This document shows positions 35,537-48,669 of a stretch of 64,000 bases of DNA, piece after piece. Under the pieces are notes generated by a model. The model saw only the letters and a list, made by a program, of their open reading frames with translations, ran no database searches and was not told where the DNA came from. The stretch covers positions 1-64,000 of the forward strand of contig JAMXSV010000001.1 of the NCBI GenBank assembly GCA_027559495.1. The letters are read 5' to 3'. This stretch comes from Aurifilum marmelostoma (Eukaryota > Ascomycota > Sordariomycetes > Diaporthales > Cryphonectriaceae). Positions within the stretch are counted from its first letter, which is position 1. Each line of letters begins with the position of its first letter. Made by a program: the position numbers and the translations under genes.

Positions 35537-36630
35537 CTACCCCGCTGTGCTTCTGCGAACGACGATGATTAAGTGTGGTGCTACAAGACAACATTAGCAC
35601 CATGAACGACAACAAGAGTGACAACAAGACGTAACTCGCCCTGGTCAGATCCTACCAGCCCCGTTGGTGGGGTCAACAGTATCGAACTGAGAGCCGACGC
35701 CCAGGAGGAGCTGGCCGCTGTTCCCAGCAGTCATGCCGTTGGTGACAGAATGGCCGTTAGATGACACAGTGACGAGGTGGGCCGCCGACACACCAGCGTG
35801 GCGCTGGCTGGCCTGGGCTGCTGCAGAGCCAGCCACGTTGTGCCGGTGGCTGGCTTGGTCACCGTGGTTCGTGCCGTTGACAGTTGGCGTGCTGCGACTG
35901 TGTCTCTCTTGTCAGCGACTGGGATGTTTTGCCTTGTGGTGGGATTTAGGAAGCAGAATTATGATGGGGTCATCTGTCAGCACTAGCAGATGTGGAATTG
36001 AGTACACCCTCGCTTGGGATTGTGACACAGAGCCATGCTTCATCGTGGACGCTGGTGGAACAGACGGGGGGGGGGGGGGACGGGAGAGATAGGAGAGGCC
36101 GGGGAGGAAAATGTGGACGAGAGGAGGGATGAGCGACTGCGGCGTGTCCTCACTGATGCCCTGTACCACGAAAAGGTGGCCATAGGACTGGTGGGGAGGT
36201 TGGTAACGACCAAGAAGGCTGCCCCAGACGAGGGGACGAAGGGACGAGGGGAAACATCAAGAACACGACAATGAGAGACAGCTACAGGGAGGGGAGGGAG
36301 TTAGGGAGTGAACGGAGAAAGGAAGACTCTGGCCCTAGGCTGCAAAACGGTAAATTGAGATGGTGAGAGAAAGAGATATTGGAGAAGACGTAGAAGACGT
36401 CAACGTACCCCGATGTCGCGGAGCCTTGATGGGCCTCCGTGGATCCTGCGGACATGATCAAGGACACGAAACTTCTTCAGATTCTCCGACAGGATCTGTG
36501 AGACTGCTTGTATCTGAGACAGCTGCTGAATCATCAGAAGATATCTTGGGAGGAGGAATATTGGGGAGGGGGGAGGGGCTTGTGGTTGAACACCACAATG
36601 CCGAGGTGTTGTTCGGGCGGAACTGCCCAT
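35537..36630 (-). CDS. Tentative four-exon gene of unknown function
   Basis: I do not recognise this protein. Frames with protein-like composition and codon use can be joined by GT-AG introns with consistent phases: exon 1 36409-36630 (ends at a strong GTACGT donor), exon 2 36006-36160, exon 3 35656-35897 (acceptor CACAG preceded by CTGAC), exon 4 35537-35580 (acceptor TTGTAG preceded by GCTAATG). The sum is 663 bases, 220 residues and a stop. Recognisable stretches are VSQILSENLKKFRVLDHVRR (helical), SEDTPQSLIPPLVHIFLPGL, and a Gly/Ser/Ala/Asn-rich C-terminal part (SNGHSVTNGMTAGNSGQLL). A Pro run is coded by the C14 tract at 36066-36079. The donor of exon 2 (GTACTC) and acceptor of exon 2 are weak guesses. 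An alternative acceptor after exon 1 (TTGCAG at about 36349) would end the protein shortly after. No domain is assigned. Confidence 0.35.
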
Positions 36631-38709
36631 CGCTGTGATTCCCTCACCATGCATCACCAATGATAACCCCGTAGTTAATCGAGGCATTTGATCACGTATT
36701 CCTTGGAACAAGTAGGGCAAACGAAGGCGAAGGACAGAGAAAGAGAGAGAGATATGAAGGCGATAATACTGACCAGAGGCAGGGCAATGAGCCAGGATAT
36801 TCAGTTTTCGCAGTTGACTGGCATTAATGTAATAGATAAAGAATGTGATCAGAGTAACACAAGTTGACAGCTGACTTTGGCGGTTGACTTGCAGGTCCAA
36901 AGAATATGCTTGAGGCCCAATTCAAGAGAGTGGGCAGATTCCCGAGGAGTATGTATACCAGCCTAACTAATGTAGCTCACATCGCTTGAGAGACAAAACG
37001 AACATTGTGGCTTTGGCGGCGTGGTCTTTGCTTTATATAAGTTGGACTGGGGACGCAGTTGAGATTCTCTGAACATGTCGAGAGCACTAGGGCTGGTCAA
37101 ATACTGCCCTTCTTTTTCTAATTATCCCAAGAAGTAGCAGCAGTCAGTCAACCCCAGCACGCAGCCTGTCACCGTATGACAAGGGCCCTGGTATGGACTT
37201 GTGCATCGCATCAGACCAGAGGGGCAGGTGTGTGTGGGCCTCCGGGGGGTCCAAAACTAAAGCTGCTCAAGTAGTCAGTACTCTAGTGCTCTAATAGATA
37301 CAGCATCAACTTTTTTTCAGTATTCAGTATGTACATGTCCCTTGAAGATGTTTGAAGTATTTGTAGCTATTCAAGCTCAAGTTTCGTAGATAAAAACTAT
37401 GTATTCGTGAAAACTTTAGTTACTATTGTCACTATTTAAGTACGTTAATAAGATATCCCATTGTTTCTATAAATGCCATTTGCCTTATCTCCGACCAAGC
37501 TATAGGTATAATGGATGTACCTATACTTGCTTATGTATGCATAGTAAGTATGCATACTAATATGGTCGGGTTACTGCCGGTACATGGGATGGCCACCTTC
37601 CAGGTCGTATGCTGTCTTTCTCAACCCACCTGGTTGCCTTGGCGAACCATTGCGAACCAGGCGTGGCGCAGCCCTGAATCGACAGGACACATGGGGGCAA
37701 CTAAAGGTATTTTCCGGGTCGTTTTGGTCTAGAACTTGGGGATTCCGGGGTGTCCACGTTGCAAGGCATACCTTTCTACAGCAATGCTCAACTTCTGGCG
37801 GGCATGAGAGGTAGTAGCTCTAAGGCAGGGGTGTCGGCCCACAGCGAAAGCTGTTCTACTGCAATGACGTATTGCTACAATAAGTATATTAAGACCATTT
37901 TAAACCCAAAGCTGCAAACCTGACTGTGACAAGGCTGCTGCTCAAGCTATTGCAGCTAAACAAGCAGAGTTTAACCACATGCTACAATCGTGAAATTTAT
38001 ATTATCTGTGTTATTTAATTAATAATTAGTATATGATTTGAGTTATGACCAAACAATGATTCCTGGATATGTATAGCAAACATTGGTATTAGCATATGCA
38101 TTTAATTATATTTCTTATTAAACCTAATAATGTTAAGGCTAAGCTGCAGCTTCTTATAATCACACAAATGGTAAACTGTAGTGTTATTGCAAAGTATTCT
38201 ATAGGTAATCACTGTTGCAGGTTGCTTAGCTATAATTACTCTAGGTACTAAGACTAGGATAAAGTATATGCATAAATGCCTATTGCATTTGCTCTAAAAT
38301 AATAGATTTAGAACTACTATAGCATTTTTTATATAGTCTGTTAATGGATCCCTCTCTGACATCCGTCGTTGTGAACATATTTTCTCTCTCAACCTTCTAG
38401 CTGCTACTAAAATTGCTAGAATCGCTGGACTGATATGTTGTTGCAGATAACTAACTCTACCCGATCATCTAGCTAGCTTGTTCAACAACGAATTACTACT
38501 TTGCGACTTAGTCATTTTAGCTACAGTGCACTATCTATCTTTGTCATTTTGGTTCAGAAACAGATATATAAGCTGAGGCCTCCCCTGACATATCTGTCTC
38601 TGTCTTTCTGACATGGGTTCAACCATGATTGGGATCAGAAATCTGGAGAGGTCATGTGAAGAACCGAAAAGTGCCATTCTTGGATTAGACATCTACGCTT
38701 GAAAGGTAT
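36631..38709. other. AT-rich, gene-free block
   Basis: From about 37250 to 38650 the base composition shifts visibly to A/T with many TA steps, unlike the GC-rich gene arms. No intact frame is present. Short remnants (for example around 37920-37994 on the + strand, and a TATATAAG word near 38565) look transposon-like. The best reading is a repeat relic eroded by repeat-induced point mutation, but this is an inference. Confidence 0.45.
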
Positions 38710-39132
38710 TTAAATGACAAAAAGTACACCAGCAGTTGTACAAGCGTGATCGTCCCTACGAGATGCTCGGTAGTTGTCGTTTCTCCGCATATCGTGGTTG
38801 GAGCATGGCAAAGCTTGACGTCCGAATGAACTGTTAGACTGTCTCAGGGTACTCCCTGCTATCAGGGCTGTTCGCCACGCAGACGGTCCGTTCCGCGACC
38901 CATCTCCCACAAGTTCCACAATGAGTTTGGGTGGAGCTAGACTTGAGAGGAGCATACTTACTTCAAGTACCAAGTTAGCCGCCTCATCAACTTACACCGC
39001 ATTCAGGACCCCTTGCATTGTACCCCGGCGGGAGGCCTTGGCCCACATCTTGGCCCACATCTTGGCCATCGGTCTGTGCGCCGATGCTGAAAAGAAGACT
39101 GCCAACTGGTTGAGAGCTTGCTCCGATACCAT
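38710..39132 (-). CDS. Weak two-exon coding candidate, unknown function
   Basis: Not recognised. Two minus-strand frames join across a 54 bp putative intron (38942-38995) with a perfect GTAAGT donor, a GCTAAC branch word and an AAG acceptor. The joined frame runs from an ATG at 39132 (MVSEQALNQLAVF) through KLIVELVGDGSRNGPS to a TAA at 38710. A tandem 12 bp duplication (WAKMWAK) is inside exon 1. Composition is only moderately protein-like, so this may be a relic or chance. Confidence 0.2.
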
Positions 39133-40852
39133 TGACTGATCCTCGCCCCGACGGACAGCGGGGCGCCACGGTAGCACGATCCGCCGACGTAGGAGAGGGA
39201 CCCAACTTGCCGTACTGAGATACCCTTCCAATAGTGTGGCTAATGGTGTTGAGCCTTCAGTGGTGGCAGAAAGTACAGTGGCAAATGGTCATCCCAGGCC
39301 TCGCTACAAACTCGACCACTGAGCTTGTTCTGCGGCCACGCTGTAGGGGTCAAACTCAGAACCAGCTCTCCCCTACGAGGCATGAACACAATAAAAGAGG
39401 CTGCGTGTATGATGTTGGTGAGATTTTGGACCAAGCTGCCCGGGCGATCAATATCTCAAGTCCCAAGCTCTTCAGAGAGGGATATAAGGAAAGTACAATT
39501 GAACAATAGCAGATAGAGACAAAAGACTCATGATAAGAAAAACAACACATTTGGGGCAGACCGATTCACTTGAACCAATAGTCCTCGACGCAGGGGAGGA
39601 ACTAGTGTGGCACAGTGGTGGAGCCGAAATTGGAGGTTGCTGAATCCTGGTTTTCGACATGACGGCAGTTTCCGAGAGGTCTCAGGATGACAGGATGTAT
39701 GACGCATCAAAGCTATACCAGAGAACAGACCTTTTGGAGTAGAAAAGAGGCCATAACATGCCCTGTGAAGGTTCAACCCTGCTGTAATTGGGATGATATT
39801 CTCTTGTCCAAGCGTTGACTTAGGACGATCTGGCAGGTATCAGTAGGTAGACAACCATGACAGATGATCATTACCATGTTTCCGGGTCGCGACGCGTGGC
39901 AACTGAATATTCAGAAAGCATTTCAGCAGACGGCTGCCTTTTTGAGATCAAGAACTGACAGCCTTGTCCGAACCAACTAAGACGGCCACTGTAGCATCGA
40001 GAGTGGTCGGTCTGGAATCGCCGCATGAATGTGAGCAACATCCATTTCTTTTGAAAATTGGTGCAAAGGCTAAGCACAACGTGTCAACAGCCTGCTTTCA
40101 GTCTGCTAGAGATATTGACGTTGTGAAAAAGGGGAGCACACCTAGTGGAGGTCGAAACAAGAGAAATTAGGTAATCGGGCGACAATGAGGGGATCGGTTC
40201 TAACTGTGGGGTCGGCCTACACCCCCTGACCTTGAGACTGCCAATCGGATCCGTGTAAGATGATTGGCCGTATCTCCATCAGCCTCACGGTGTAGAGGCG
40301 GCGTACGAATTTAGAAGGCAATGTCACGTCTTGCACGTCTTTCCATGTTGGAGCGAGGGTGAAATATTCCTGAACCAATCTCTTGTGTACTGAAACAGGA
40401 TTCTCCCGGGATTTTGACACTTTTCCTTCACGTTATGCCTAGTCCTAGGCACGTTATCATGACGCCCTCATTTGACCGGCTGTTATAACACACTTTTTGA
40501 AATCCTTGTCAAAATACATATATATGAAAATAAAAAAAGTAGAAAAAGAAGGAAAATAGCAAAGAAAAGAAACAGAAGAGTACAACTCTGCGTCAGTGCC
40601 AGAGCCTACAAGCAGTCTCTGTTGGATCAGCGTCCAGACTGAAAAGCATAAGAACCTTGCTTTCCGGTTTTTTTCAGCTTTTTCCGTTTCTTGTTTTTGG
40701 TCGTCGGAACGCCCGAATCACCTTGAGCTTGGTCGACACCAGCAATGCTCCGTAGGCAACTTAGGGCCTACTGAACGCATCATCAGGTGCGACTATGGGA
40801 CTATAAGCAACAGTGCTCCCGCTGTGCCCAAAAGAATATAACTCACGAGTAA
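39133..40852. other. Intergenic or degraded
   Basis: Short frames such as 40217-40420 (minus) look weakly protein-like but lack a start, splice partners or a recognisable motif. Nothing is supported as a gene. Confidence 0.45.
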
Positions 40853-41189
40853 TCAGATCTCAATCTCGGCCGGGAGCCCCACATCAGAGAGACTGGCCTC
40901 ACAGTCTTTGAACAGCGCACCGACGCCAAGTAGGACAGCGGCTCGGTCCTCCGGGCTGAGTCTTGACACGGTGGGTGGCGAGGCAGTGCTGACCTTTGAC
41001 TGCGGACCTTTGTGGTGATCAGCCTGACGGCTGTGTTGCGTTGGTGGCCGGGCCTGGGCAGCCCATGCTCAGTGGTGTACGAGTCGTACTCGCTGTCGCC
41101 GGAGCATTAGTCACAAACGCACCAGTGACTGCGAGCTCGATGAAGCAAGCAAAGGGAGGTAGCCTTGAATAGAACGAGTCATAATTCAT
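40853..41189 (-). CDS. Tentative small spliced gene of unknown function (91 residues)
   Basis: I do not recognise the family. Exon 1 is 41115-41189, starting at an ATG (MNYDSFYSRLPPFACFIELA), and exon 2 is 40853-41053. A 61 bp intron with a GTGACT donor and a CCCAG acceptor joins them in phase 0. Exon 2 reads into SRLSPEDRAAVLLGVGALF and GLPAEIEI before a TGA. Its codon choice (mostly C or G third bases) resembles the real genes of the window and differs from the local background. Without splicing, exon 1 would end as a 56-residue frame at 41019. No signal peptide or membrane segment is convincing. It could also be the end of a longer gene with further upstream exons. Confidence 0.4.
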
Positions 41190-44100
41190 GATGGTAGGTA
41201 GGGAGAATGACTAGTCTAGGAATGATGATGCACGAATGCACAGCGAAGGGACCCTTTTTTTGCGTTTTTTTCTGGATGGGAACGTGGTAGAGGGTATGGT
41301 GTCTCTTTCAGTACATGCTTGACATTCTGATGTGTGGAAGAGGAGAAATGGGAGGAAGCCAAAACAGATGACCCAGTACGATGAGATGGACGTCGAGGCC
41401 AAATATATCACGTTCATCGGAGAGAACAGGCAGATCGGTGAATTCAAAAAAAACCGATTGAAGAAGGATGGAATTTTCCCAAGGGTTCATATACCTCGTT
41501 GCAGTTGAGCCTTGGTGGGCTAGAGTAGACATGACTGAAAGACCTGTTGCCAAAAAAGACGGGCAGCGAGCGAATGGGTATGAGCTGTGGTACACTGTAG
41601 CCCGGGGCGAGAGTTGCGATATTGACAGTGAAGAAGGTCTCGACAAAGAGAGAACTTGAGACTTGTACTGGCTATGCGAAATGATAGAGAGCAATTGTAA
41701 TTGACAAGGGCTCTAGGACAATGAAGAATGAATATTGAAGTACCGGCATCCACTTTGAAGAGGACCTAGAGAGGCTGAATCGTACCCAAGTAGAAAACAG
41801 CAGAATTTAATCGACGGACTGCTCAATTTATATGCTCATTCCCAAAAAGAGATGAGAGATTGTCTAGGCTCTGCCCTGAGAGTTCCGCGAGACTCCCGGC
41901 GGATGCTTGTGCTGACCCAACCGTACTTAATCCTGAAACTGTGAGGTGACATCGTCCCGGCTGGCAGAAGTAACGAAAATCGGCTCCAGCTGCATCTTCC
42001 GCGGGCCAGAATTCTGGCTTGAATTCTCGCAACGGCTGTCATATGATTGCGATTGGATCAATATAGAGGCTGAGCGGCTGACCGCCAGTCTACTTTGCGC
42101 CCCAGAATATCAGGAAAAAGAGAGAGGGAAAAAAAGAGGGTAAGAGGAAACGTACAGTTACTATTCCCAGCGGAAATACAAGGTGCAAAACCAACTCGTC
42201 AGACACGCTGGTCACCAGAAATGCATCAAAGATGGGACTTGATCTCGGTGACCTGTCATATTTTCATTCGGGACCTGACGGCGCTATTTTTTAGTGCGGG
42301 GGACGACTCTGCGTCTTCAACCAATTAACACCAGGATCTAGGGTTGTAAGACGGATGTCGCTTGAAGTTTTGCAAAAGACCTTCATGTCAGATGGTTCCA
42401 TTGCGTGGGAAAAACCCTTGGCTCACCAAACGTGCCGGGCGATAAGACCCTCGAGGTACTCGCCACGTCACTACTTAAAAAATTAGAAAAAGCACTTTTC
42501 CTTCTCTATGTGCATGTTTAGCTACCCCCCTCCTTCTTCTGCGCCCAGGCCACCGTCGGCGCTATGCGGAGGGTGGTGTCTATACATGCCTCCGAAAGGG
42601 CCGATTTAGTTCCCAGGAGGACTCAGGGCTATCCTCTGTGGCGACTAACGACCGTTCTTACAGATGGAGTCTTCCCCGGTTGTGTTCACCGCCTAGTCTG
42701 CCTCCTGCGTGTCGTACACATTATTCTCTTGCGTATTGAGCGTGCAGATCCAGCTGACTGAGACTGGGTACCATACATGTGTGCCCAGGGACAAACAAGG
42801 GGTATGGTTGAGCTTGCTCGGCTCGGCTTTGGGCTTTGGTGCAGCCTGCAGCCACTCGCTCTTGACCTTCGCAGGAAGGGGGGATGCGTCACCCTGGTTT
42901 CCGTTTCTAGTGGTGGGTCGTCATCTTGCTCACGGCAAAAGCAATTGTCACAAAACTCCATGGCTGCAGTTCCTGGCAACCCTAGATGGGTAAGGTTGCG
43001 TTGGTCTGCCTGGCAGAGCTAATGCAAGGCAACCCAACTAGAACGGCACCAGCCCAATTTTTAATGAGGTAAATCCCAATATCCCACATCTCATTACCAA
43101 TGCGATGAAAGTACCCCGGGGTTCTTTGATACCTCGGCAAAACTTGTTCTCAGCAATAATGAGAACATCCCGGATTGTACAGCGGGGGATTTCAATCGAT
43201 GCTCCAATGATGTTCAACCATCAGGGAAAATCGGGATTTCTTTTTTCTTCCCCCAGTTCAGAGATTGAAGGAGGAGCAGCATCAGCTGCCAGCGTGACGT
43301 CCTTTGACCGCCTCGACTGAAACGCAGCCTCACTGCCACATTTCGAAGCATAAGCGAGCGGCGACGGTTACTGCAAGGTATCTCGTTACAATTTGCTTCA
43401 TTTCTTGAGCTTGCTGTCCTTCAACTCGTAGTCGCTTGTACACAGTCCTGTCGGTTGTTAGTAGAGGAAATACTGAATATTACTTGCTGAATGCTGGAGC
43501 TACAATAGTTGACCATAGAGGGCTGACAGTCATCGTATCTTGCAGACAACCTATTCATGTCACTGCCGCATGACGGAGCACGGCTAGTTTGGCGCACGGC
43601 TCTACATAATTAGCGTAGATTTCAACCTCTTGCTGTGTCCGTTCGTCCCACATACCAGGGGTCATTGAGTTGACACAGCGTGCACCACCTTGTAAACCAG
43701 CACAGCAAAGAAGTATGGACCGAAGGTTGATACATTCCTGGGTTCTCAATGGCCTTGCAAGTCTCCGCCAGCTTCTTTACTTGAAGTACCTGGTCGCACC
43801 ACAATACAAGTCGATACAGTAGAGAAGCCTATCGTCCTCCTCTACGGAGCAGTACTTTAGGTCTACTAGCCGTTGAACTACGAATATAGTATTGATTTCA
43901 AGAGAATCTGGAATACCTGAGAGTCTGTGCAGAAGTATTTGCTTCAACATGCTCTAGTTGCGTCCGTCCAATCTCGCTCCTTGTGATTTCAACCGGTATG
44001 TCCAAAAATGACCGGGAGAAGAATCGCTAGCGCCGATATTACAGCGTACAATCAGAATACCAAGATAGTGTTAGCACGGTACAATGGAAAACTATGTAAA

Positions 44101-47076
44101 AAAGGTAGCTCTTTGATAGGTATACCTACCCGACTGCCGGTTCCCCGTAGTCTAGACACAGGTCGACGGGGCGTGCGCGTCACACTCTGCTGATAGGAAA
44201 CGCCCTCATCTCTCCCTTGAACCAATTGCAAGTCACTTCATCAGTCCATATTGGGGGCATTGTCCTTCTAGAAAGCACAACTTGGTGCTTTACACTGCGT
44301 GCTGCCCCCCTGTAGGTGCCGTTTTAAGCCCTGTTGTTTCTCCACCATGTGCCTTTCCTGCATGCCCAGGTGTAGCTTGCTGTCTAAATTTTCCTAATTG
44401 TCCGCTCCTGGTCCCTGGCATCCTTGACTACCGCATTTTGGCCAAAGACCGGCTATGAGGCCACTCTGCCGCTTACTCCTGCTGGAAAATTGTCTCCTCT
44501 CCTTTCCCAAAGGAATGTCCCTAATAAAAACTTGACTCTTGCCGAGTGATTTCTGCTGTGCCGAAGTGATCACTGCCGTGACCCTGGCTGAGGTACATTC
44601 CATGGTCGAGTGTCTCTTGCAGCTAGATCTCTTCGAGATCTCCTTTCAAAGGTGTGTACTGGATTTACACTATATGAAAAAGAAACCAAAAGCAAATAAG
44701 AAGGAACTGAGAGAACAAGCGATTTCGGCGGCCGAGAGGAGGCGCTCAAGAGACCCTTTTGGCTCTAGTATACGACTCTGTTCGCGGCTATGATGCATGC
44801 GCGTCAGTTGTTCTTTGTAGCTCGCCCGTCAGCCTGGGAAGTGGAGGCGCGAGGCTGTCTTTGCAGCGCTGTAAGGACGCTTATTTGTCTTCTAATTACT
44901 ACGTACAATACAGCGCCTACAGCGCCTACGGCTGCTGGAGCTGGTCAGCCTTGCCGTGGGCAGTGAGGCATTCCTGTGTGGGGGCAGGTTCCATCGCCCA
45001 AGTTGCTCCAACCCTCGTGTCGGTGAGCGGAAGACGGCTGCCAGTCCCTCTGCAAGTGACTAAAAAAAGGCATAGTCTGGCGCAGAAATGCACAAATTAA
45101 GGGAGGGTCTCATGTTTGACCACGGCGAAGCCGGAAAAGGTCCGTATCACCCGGTTGGCTAGTCGATCGTGACTTGCGTAACGACAAGCCGCTTGCTCCC
45201 ATTTTTCTTGGGAACGGCACAAGCAAGCTTGACGGGTAGGTTACAACGGTGCATGTCACGGTGTGACCGCAGCGCGGACTTGCGACCGCGGAAGTGGTCA
45301 GTCAGCTTGCCGAGTGAAAACTGTGGTTGCTCTCACCCGGCCTGGATGCGCATCGTGTGACGGGATGGCAAGCTGGTCCAGAGGATTCTCGCCTGTGCTT
45401 ATGTGCACCAATGTATTATCCCTGAGGAGCTTTAATTCGGCCTTGGCTGCTTTATCGTGTGGCGACATTCCCAAAATGAGTGCCTCTATATGTATTCCGA
45501 TATTGGTGTGAAGCATTCAATTCACAGCACAAGTTTTTCCTTTCATTTCCGAGGATCTTCTATTACTTGCCACATTCTACCAGACCCTGGATCCTTGTCG
45601 GTGGTGCTTCCCCGGCGATGTGACACTTTTGAAAAGTGCCAGAAAAAATACCGCTACGGAAAGTCAAAAGTGTACGCGCAAGACATGTTGCCTGGATTGT
45701 GGTCGATGTCAGAAGTGTCTTAGACTATATTATAACCGATCGTCGGGCCTCCTTAACGGCTCGGTTCAATCGTGGAAGCTTGAGGATTCCCGTGCCGCAG
45801 TGACTCTGTGATGTAATTAATTGTATAAAGGACATTTTGTATGTACGTGGCTCACATACGCAGGCGGGCAAGGCCTGGATCGACGAGGCAAATGTGGCAG
45901 CGCTCCTGCCTGTAAAAATAGACTGGGCCCTGTACTTACAACCACCCTTGACCCTGTACAAAAGGGGCCCGTGTCTCCAACTAGTACTGCGTACGCTCCA
46001 GATCGAAGCTCCAGTAATCAATGTTTAGATCTGCGACGTGGGTACGGCCCAAAATCATAAGCCAGTTGCCACAGCGGACCACCAGCAATCCCTGTGAAGG
46101 TCTCAAGAATCTGATTGGGCTTTGCTCTCTTTCCTGGTCTACGACCCATGAAGAACTAGGTCTTGAAAACATCTTATGGAGCATTAAGCTTTGTAAGTGC
46201 TGGGGATGAATGCATCTCGGATTTGCCTAGCTTCTAGACGCGGCTCTCGAAAATTACAATGTCGATCCCGGGAGGCGTAAGGGAGGGCCGCGGCTCCAGG
46301 GGTTCTGACATCCGGTTCCTGAGTAGGATGGTTCTGAACCACGCGGGAGGGCAAAAGCTCGGCTGCCTGCACGTGCGTCGCAGTTGTGTGGTGTGGCAGA
46401 GACGAAGAGTCATGTTCGAGAAGGAATAACCGAAGTGCATCTGATGGTCCAACAAGTTTGCGTCGATTCTAGCGCATTTCGCCTTACTTTTTTGTAGCAG
46501 GGGGGTTGGGGGGGGGGGGACGCGGTGGTGGAGGGGGCGAGCCGTGTGGTTGATGCGACGATACCGCGGACGACCTGCATGGTGAGATTGGTGACCTTAG
46601 CTGGAGAAACTATGGAAATTCCCCTGTACGTCAAAATTGACACCCCAGAAAATCCTTTCGGCTTTATCAAGCGTACCAAACATACCAACATGATGACGTG
46701 CAGCTCAATCACTCCAGACCAAGTGAGTGAACAAGGTCGAAATACATTGAGAGAACCGGACTGGAGAACAATTTGGAATCATCCTTGTCTCATAGCGACC
46801 AACGACTGCTCAGTACTTGGATAGACAATGAAGCATGGATGAAGCAGATTCTTTCGTCGTCTAGCCCGATAGCATGACGAAGGGAGGGACTATCGGATCA
46901 AGGGACAGCAAACAAACCCAAGAGACATTCTCTTACTGCCAGGTTGGATTATTTCAAGTGACGTACGTTTTGTGTGGGGGTGGGGGCGGAGAAAGAGACC
47001 TTCCGAGGGGGACAGGAAGTTGAGAGGAAGGGAGGGAAGATTTCAAAAGAAGAGAAAGGAGATTTGAAAATGGTAT
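41190..47076. other. 5.9 kb without a supported gene
   Basis: Mixed composition with AT-rich patches. It has a 12-G run at 46508-46519. Frames on both strands are of similar, chance-like quality, so I support none. No tRNA, rRNA or intact transposase is seen. Confidence 0.5.
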
Positions 47077-47218
47077 GTGAGATTTCAAGTGGATACGCGA
47101 GCTTTTCGAATTGAATGTGAGGTTTCAAGTGGGTATGCGAGTTTTCAGAAAAGTTTGAATGTGAGGTTTCGAGTGGCTATGCGAGATTTCAAAATTGGAT
47201 GTGAGATTTCGGGCTGAG
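47077..47218. repeat. Degenerate 40-44 bp minisatellite, 3.5 copies
   Basis: Units begin with GTGAG(A/G)TTTC at 47077, 47117, 47161 and 47201, giving periods of 40, 44 and 40 bp. Each of the first three contains a GTGG.TA.GCGAG core about 14 bases in. The copies have diverged by substitutions and a small insertion. Confidence 0.85.
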
Positions 47219-48669
47219 GACAGAGACGTCAAGAAGGAATTCAGACTAAGGTAGATGCGGATTCCATAGCACATCATTGAGATCGATGACCGAGCGGCGG
47301 GGTAAAGAGGATTCTGCATACCCTTCTAGCCGAAAGATGTCTTCTTCTTTTCTTTTTGTTCGACATCCTGTCTCAATTGCTCCTGAATCAACTTTGAGGC
47401 TGTCAGTATCTTCCAGTCCTGTTCATTTTTTTTTGTTCAACTTTTCGTCTTTCATTTCTTTTCCGTTTGCTTCCTTCGACTCGGCTCGACGTCTGCAGCA
47501 CCCCCAACTTACCTGAGGCTGTACCTTCGAATTTGCACTCAGGCCGGATCAGACGGCGGTGAAGGCAAACATATGGCATGATACCACACAACCTCTACAT
47601 TTAGCCTAATCGATTTCGTGGGCAGGCAATACAACCCATGGTCGGCTGCGCATGCACATCATTGCACGGGCGGTCTGCTCGGCATCTTGACAGCCAATCA
47701 ATCATTCTCACACGACCCAGACGGTGAAAAGGGTCCCCGCTGGAGGTGGAGGGTGATCGTTTCATCTGTGCCGTATCTCATACAGGTTCTAGCATGTCTG
47801 AAAATCAGTCTCTCGTCCTCGAGCGAGGGTGTTCTCTCTCTCTCTCTCACACACACACCTTTTTTTTTTTTTTTTTGTGTCCTTTCGTCAAAGGGTTGGT
47901 ATTCGGAAAATGCCGATGGGTTTGTTTCCCCAGAGTGGGCTGATGTCGGGCGTCAGCCACCACCTCAACGTACCGTAGCAACAACAGCCCTTTGCACCGC
48001 CACGTTTCTCAGAGAAACCATTGCAATGTATAGAACTGAGAACACGTTCCACAGCATGGTGTAATGTACGGCTTGAGGTAACCGCTCAATCATGTGATAC
48101 AATGCCTGGTTGTGCTTGACATCGCTATAGGCTCTCTGAAGAGTCTTATCGGACTGGCAGAAGCCCTAAGTCTTGGACCCCAGAGCTTGGGCTTTCGTAC
48201 GAGCCATAGACAAGCAGCAGCACTTGAAACACAGAGCATAGACCGTCTCGATACTACTGTATATGTACATAGCAACTGTACTTTTGTCGGATCGGTCGGC
48301 AGATTCCGAGGTGGGGTCTTTGCTAGACGATGGCTGGCCATCAACCAAACCGGTTTTTCTTGTCAAGTGGATTCAATGAGGTTCTACCACAGTACATAGG
48401 ATGTAAGTAAAAGTAATTGAGCATGACCCGAGAATCGCGCAGTATGGGGCAGGCTACTTGCTGGCAGGAATTTTTTTTTCCCTTGGAGGGGCAGGCGGGG
48501 GAGGCAGTGTCTGCAGTCGGACCCCCTGTATTTTACGTCATAGATAAGCCCTGATAATATCACATGGGAACGAGGAGAGAAAAAAAATTGCAAAGGCATC
48601 AGAGCATCACCGTGTGTTCAATAGAATGCAATGCTCGTGGGAAAGAGTGGGCATCAGGTCGAGGGGAAA
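47219..48669. other. Intergenic
   Basis: Contains a CT/CA microsatellite followed by a T tract near 47837-47875. No supported gene. Confidence 0.5.

Noticed and set aside
37920..37994. A short frame reminiscent of a pogo-type transposase C-terminus
   Set aside because: Only about 20 residues, no catalytic motif and no inverted repeats seen; too little to call a mobile element.
41823..42143. Plus- and minus-strand frames that both look protein-like
   Set aside because: Both strands are equally plausible, which shows how easily chance frames pass by eye in this block; there is no motif or splice support.
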